The position numbers were made by a program, and so were the translations under genes. Under the pieces are notes generated by a model. It was not told the origin of the DNA. It saw nothing but the letters and a program-made list of their open reading frames with translations, and did no database searches. DNA of 10,046 bases, from positions 1-10,046 of the forward strand of contig JAEYZD010000027.1 in the NCBI GenBank assembly GCA_023430725.1, given 5' to 3'. Source of the stretch: Bacteroidota bacterium. GTDB lineage: Bacteria > Bacteroidota > Bacteroidia > Bacteroidales > VadinHA17. Shown piece by piece: positions 7,757 to 10,046 of the stretch (positions within the stretch are counted from its first letter, which is position 1; each line of letters opens with the position of its first letter).

Positions 7757-8701
7757 TTACATAAGGGGAAGGGCAGGTTGCACCGCCTTCCAGAAATCAT
7801 CATCAAGGAGGTATGCGCTGCCAAGCAGGGCTGCATCCTCCTTCAGCCCGGAGATCGCAATACGGGTGTCGCATCCCTCCCTCTTCAGGGCCTCTTCCAG
7901 TGATGGTCCGAAGAGATTGTACGCATGTGATATATTTCCGCCCATGACAAGTATTTCTGCCCCGAACCGTTTCAGCCATGGTGCAAGGAAGCTGCCAAGG
8001 CCTTCGCCGAATCCGTTGAAGATCTCCAGCACCTCAGGGGCTCTGCCGGCCATCATTGCAACCTCTCTTACCCCTTCGGCATCGCGACCGGTCACCTCGC
8101 GGTAGCGCGAAGTAAACCAGCGGGTTGAAAAGTAGTCGTCTGCTATTCCGTTTCCGAACGGAAGGTGGTAGACGCACCCCATTTTGGGGACCCTGTCACC
8201 TTCAACAACCGGGATGCGGTTTTCAATGAATGCCGAGCCGAAGCCGGTGCCCAGCGTGACTGCCATCATCCTCGCATACCCGGATGCTTTCCCTGCCCAG
8301 GCCTCACCCACGGCGAAGGAACTGGCATCATTCATGAACCGCACCCGGCAGTCACATGGCAGACCCAGACGTGTGCTGATGGCCTTTCCAACGTTTACTC
8401 CGTACAGTTTCTCATACTTTGGCACTCCCCTGATAAGACAGATACCCTTTACGTAGTCAAAGGGCCCGGGCATGGCGAATCCCACCCCTCGCAGGTTGAA
8501 GATCTGTATTCCCCGGAGTACCTGTTTAAGGGTGTCACTCCAGACTGCAAGTATCTCATCGGCCTCAGCCTTGTTGTCAACAGGGCTCTCTGCTCTCGAA
8601 CCGCTGATGATGCGGTGGGCAGTCATATCAACTGCCACGGCGGTGATGTGGCTTCCGCCAATGTCAACGCCAATGGCGATGTTCTGAAGTGCAGAATTCA
8701 T
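7757..8701 (-). CDS. ROK-family protein, sugar kinase-like, without the zinc and ExGH motifs
   Basis: 314 residues from the ATG at 8701, chosen because AAGGAG lies seven bases upstream and the ROK fold starts at once; the same frame is open to 8734. No helix-turn-helix precedes the fold, so it is not a NagC/Mlc-type repressor. Seen: phosphate-1 loop GVDIGGSH (11-18), FAMPGPFD (75-82), the catalytic-Asp motif FMNDASSFAVGEAWAG (N124, D125), phosphate-2 GTGFGSAF (151-158) and the adenosine motif VMGGNIS (252-258). ROK hexokinases normally follow the GTG loop with ExGH, which binds the sugar, and then CxCGxxGCxE, which binds zinc. Neither is present: the stretch reads VPKMGCVYHLPFGNGIADDYF. It may phosphorylate a different sugar, or act by binding. 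As first gene of a run with a sugar permease and a sulfatase, it most simply acts in the cytoplasm on the imported sugar. Family certain, substrate unknown. Confidence 0.88.
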   Translation of the reverse strand: MNSALQNIAIGVDIGGSHITAVAVDMTAHRIISGSRAESPVDNKAEADEILAVWSDTLKQVLRGIQIFNLRGVGFAMPGPFDYVKGICLIRGVPKYEKLYGVNVGKAISTRLGLPCDCRVRFMNDASSFAVGEAWAGKASGYARMMAVTLGTGFGSAFIENRIPVVEGDRVPKMGCVYHLPFGNGIADDYFSTRWFTSRYREVTGRDAEGVREVAMMAGRAPEVLEIFNGFGEGLGSFLAPWLKRFGAEILVMGGNISHAYNLFGPSLEEALKREGCDTRIAISGLKEDAALLGSAYLLDDDFWKAVQPALPLM

Positions 8702-8708
8702 GATGGTT

Positions 8709-8714
8709 CTCCTT
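8709..8714 (-). promoter_or_regulatory. strong ribosome binding site of the ROK gene
   Basis: AAGGAG on the minus strand, separated by seven bases from the ATG at 8701. It is the best Shine-Dalgarno in the window and decides the start in favour of 8701 over the codon at 8734, which would add eleven polar residues (MLQKQNRRRTI) before the conserved fold. Confidence 0.75.
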
Positions 8715-8785
8715 CGGTTCTGTTTTTGAAGCAATGAAAATATCTATTTTTTCTCAATTAGTGCCGAATGTGTCAGGGATAAAAT

Positions 8786-8820
8786 TCTGAAAAAATAGGT
8801 TCAGTCAGGGAAATGTCTTA
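8786..8820 (-). promoter_or_regulatory. weak candidate promoter for the ROK-permease-sulfatase run
   Basis: On the minus strand TTTA is followed, 21 bases on, by TATTTTTT, an approximate match to TTTG / TAnnTTTG with one mismatch in each box. It lies about 85 to 120 bases upstream of the ROK ATG, inside the 175-base gap shared with the divergent malic enzyme gene. The region is AT-rich, so such matches are easily found by chance. On the plus strand TAAATTCG (8819-8826) resembles a -7 box for the malic enzyme gene but lacks a clear -33 partner. The gap must hold promoters for both directions; these are the only hints seen. Confidence 0.2.
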
Positions 8821-8876
8821 AATTCGTGTTATTAACATCAGTTTCCAGATCGTTCAAAATCCAAACACATAGTGTC

Positions 8877-10046
8877 ATGCTAAAAGCCACCAAGGAAGAT
8901 GCGCTTCTGTATCACAGCAGCGGCCGCAAGGGTAAAGTGGAGGTGATCCCCACGAAGCCATACTGCACACAGTTTGATCTCAGCCTCGCCTATACGCCGG
9001 GGGTGGCATATCCGTGCCTTGAGATTGAAAAGAACCCTGAGGATGCGTATCTCTACACCGCCAAGGGCAATCTTGTTGCAGTTATCTCGAACGGTACCGC
9101 CGTGCTGGGCCTCGGTGACATCGGGGCACTTGGCGGAAAACCCGTTATGGAGGGAAAGGGCCTCCTGTTCAAGGTTTTTGCCGATGTGGATGTCTTTGAT
9201 ATTGAAATAGATGAGAAGGACCCGGACAAGCTGGTAGAGATATGCGCAAAAATTGCTCCCACATTCGGAGGCATTAATCTCGAAGACATCAAGGCTCCGG
9301 AGTGTTTCGAGGTGGAGACGAAACTGAAGGCAATGCTGGATATTCCCGTGTTTCACGATGACCAGCACGGAACGGCAATCATATCTGCAGCAGGCCTTCT
9401 CAACGCCGTGGAAATCAACGGAAAGAACCTGGCTGACATGAAAGTTGTGGTCTGCGGCGCCGGCGCTGCAGCCAACTCATGCACACGACTATACGTGGCC
9501 CTCGGCATAAAAAGGGAAAACGTCGTGATGGTTGACAGCAAGGGGGTAATCAATAATAAAAGGACCGATCTGAACAAGTACAAGAAGGAGTGGATAACCG
9601 AACGTGACATCAGTACGCTTGCTGAGGCAGTAAAGGATGCTGACGTTTTCCTGGGACTCTCTGTTGCCAATATGCTTTCAAAAGAGATGCTCAGCACAAT
9701 GGCTCCCAATCCGATTGTCTTCGCCATGGCCAATCCCAACCCGGAGATCAGCTATGAGGATGCCCTTGCAACGCGTGACGATCTTATATTCGCTACCGGA
9801 AGGTCTGATTATCCGAACCAGATCAACAACGTGCTCGGATTCCCCTTTATCTTCAGGGGTGCGCTTGACGTAAGAGCCAGTACAATCAACGAGGAGATGA
9901 AGCTTGCTGCCACAAAGGCACTGGCAGGTCTTGCGAAGGAAAAGGTGCCGCAAGAGGTCCTTGAGGCTTACGAGCTCGAAAGCCTTGAATTCGGGAGGGA
10001 TTATATTATTCCAAAACCGCTTGACCCCCGTCTCATCTCCAGGGTG
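8877..10046 (+). CDS. maeB: NADP-dependent malic enzyme (MaeB type), N-terminal part
   Basis: The 390 visible codons, still open at the right edge, cover the malic-enzyme domain, which oxidatively decarboxylates malate to pyruvate and CO2 with formation of NAD(P)H in the cytoplasm. Seen: AYTPGVAYPC with the catalytic Tyr (Y39), SNGTAVLGLGDIGALGGKPV (71-90), MEGKG with the general-base Lys (K94), INLEDI with metal ligands E136/D137, FHDDQHGTA (159-167, metal Asp), nucleotide-binding VVCGAGAAAN (191-200), AMANPNPE (283-290), and GRSDYPNQINNVLGFPFIFRGALDVRA (first part at 308). This is the bacterial MaeB pattern, whose members usually carry a phosphotransacetylase-like C-terminal domain to about 750 residues; that half would lie outside the window, so the fusion is expected, not seen. 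The N-terminus matches the usual MaeB start, supporting the ATG at 8877, although no Shine-Dalgarno is evident. Divergent from the ROK gene and probably unrelated to the sugar cassette. Confidence 0.93.
   Translation, partial: MLKATKEDALLYHSSGRKGKVEVIPTKPYCTQFDLSLAYTPGVAYPCLEIEKNPEDAYLYTAKGNLVAVISNGTAVLGLGDIGALGGKPVMEGKGLLFKVFADVDVFDIEIDEKDPDKLVEICAKIAPTFGGINLEDIKAPECFEVETKLKAMLDIPVFHDDQHGTAIISAAGLLNAVEINGKNLADMKVVVCGAGAAANSCTRLYVALGIKRENVVMVDSKGVINNKRTDLNKYKKEWITERDISTLAEAVKDADVFLGLSVANMLSKEMLSTMAPNPIVFAMANPNPEISYEDALATRDDLIFATGRSDYPNQINNVLGFPFIFRGALDVRASTINEEMKLAATKALAGLAKEKVPQEVLEAYELESLEFGRDYIIPKPLDPRLISRV

Noticed and set aside
8165..8737. A 190-codon plus-strand open frame opposite the ROK gene
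   Set aside because: The minus strand carries all the conserved ROK motifs there; the plus-strand product is rich in His, Pro and Cys with no domain sense, as expected of an antisense shadow.
8880..9739. Minus-strand open frames of 162 and 128 codons opposite the malic enzyme gene
   Set aside because: The plus strand encodes a motif-complete malic enzyme domain without interruption, so these are shadows.

Overview
The window looks like chromosomal DNA from a Bacteroidota bacterium, probably a free-living, glycan-degrading Bacteroidales or relative. This rests on the gene families (tandem DUF3857/transglutaminase-like exported proteins, a lipoprotein sulfatase, an FHS-type sugar permease, a Tat-exported Gfo/Idh/MocA oxidoreductase), on mostly weak Shine-Dalgarno sequences with A-rich leaders, and on one promoter-like site of the Bacteroides TTTG / TAnnTTTG type. 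Base and codon use looks even across the window. I see no mobile element, phage gene, CRISPR array, tRNA or rRNA.

Layout, left to right. (1) 1-766, minus strand: the N-terminal 255 codons of a Tat-exported Gfo/Idh/MocA oxidoreductase, cut by the window edge, with a candidate promoter and a palindrome just upstream. (2) 993-4936, plus strand: two overlapping genes for exported DUF3857/transglutaminase-like proteins. The first has lost the catalytic Cys and His of the fold; the second keeps Cys-His-Glu. (3) 8701-4971, minus strand: a three-gene run in the order ROK-family sugar kinase-like protein, FHS-family sugar permease, S1 sulfatase lipoprotein. (4) 8877-10046, plus strand: the malic-enzyme part of a MaeB-type NADP-malic enzyme, running off the right edge and divergent from the ROK gene.

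How they may work together (inference). The ROK-permease-sulfatase run reads as a small catabolic cassette: an envelope sulfatase removes sulfate from a sugar, the permease imports the desulfated sugar with a proton, and the ROK protein phosphorylates or senses it. The exported oxidoreductase at the left edge is a common companion of such genes but lies on the far side of the DUF3857 pair, so a link is not shown. The DUF3857 pair is a separate unit of unknown function. MaeB is central metabolism (malate to pyruvate plus NADPH) and probably unrelated.

Nothing here is clearly a new defence or mobile system. The two points most worth pursuing are the pseudoenzyme/enzyme transglutaminase-like pair, and the ROK protein that lacks both the zinc cysteines and the sugar-binding ExGH motif usual in its family.
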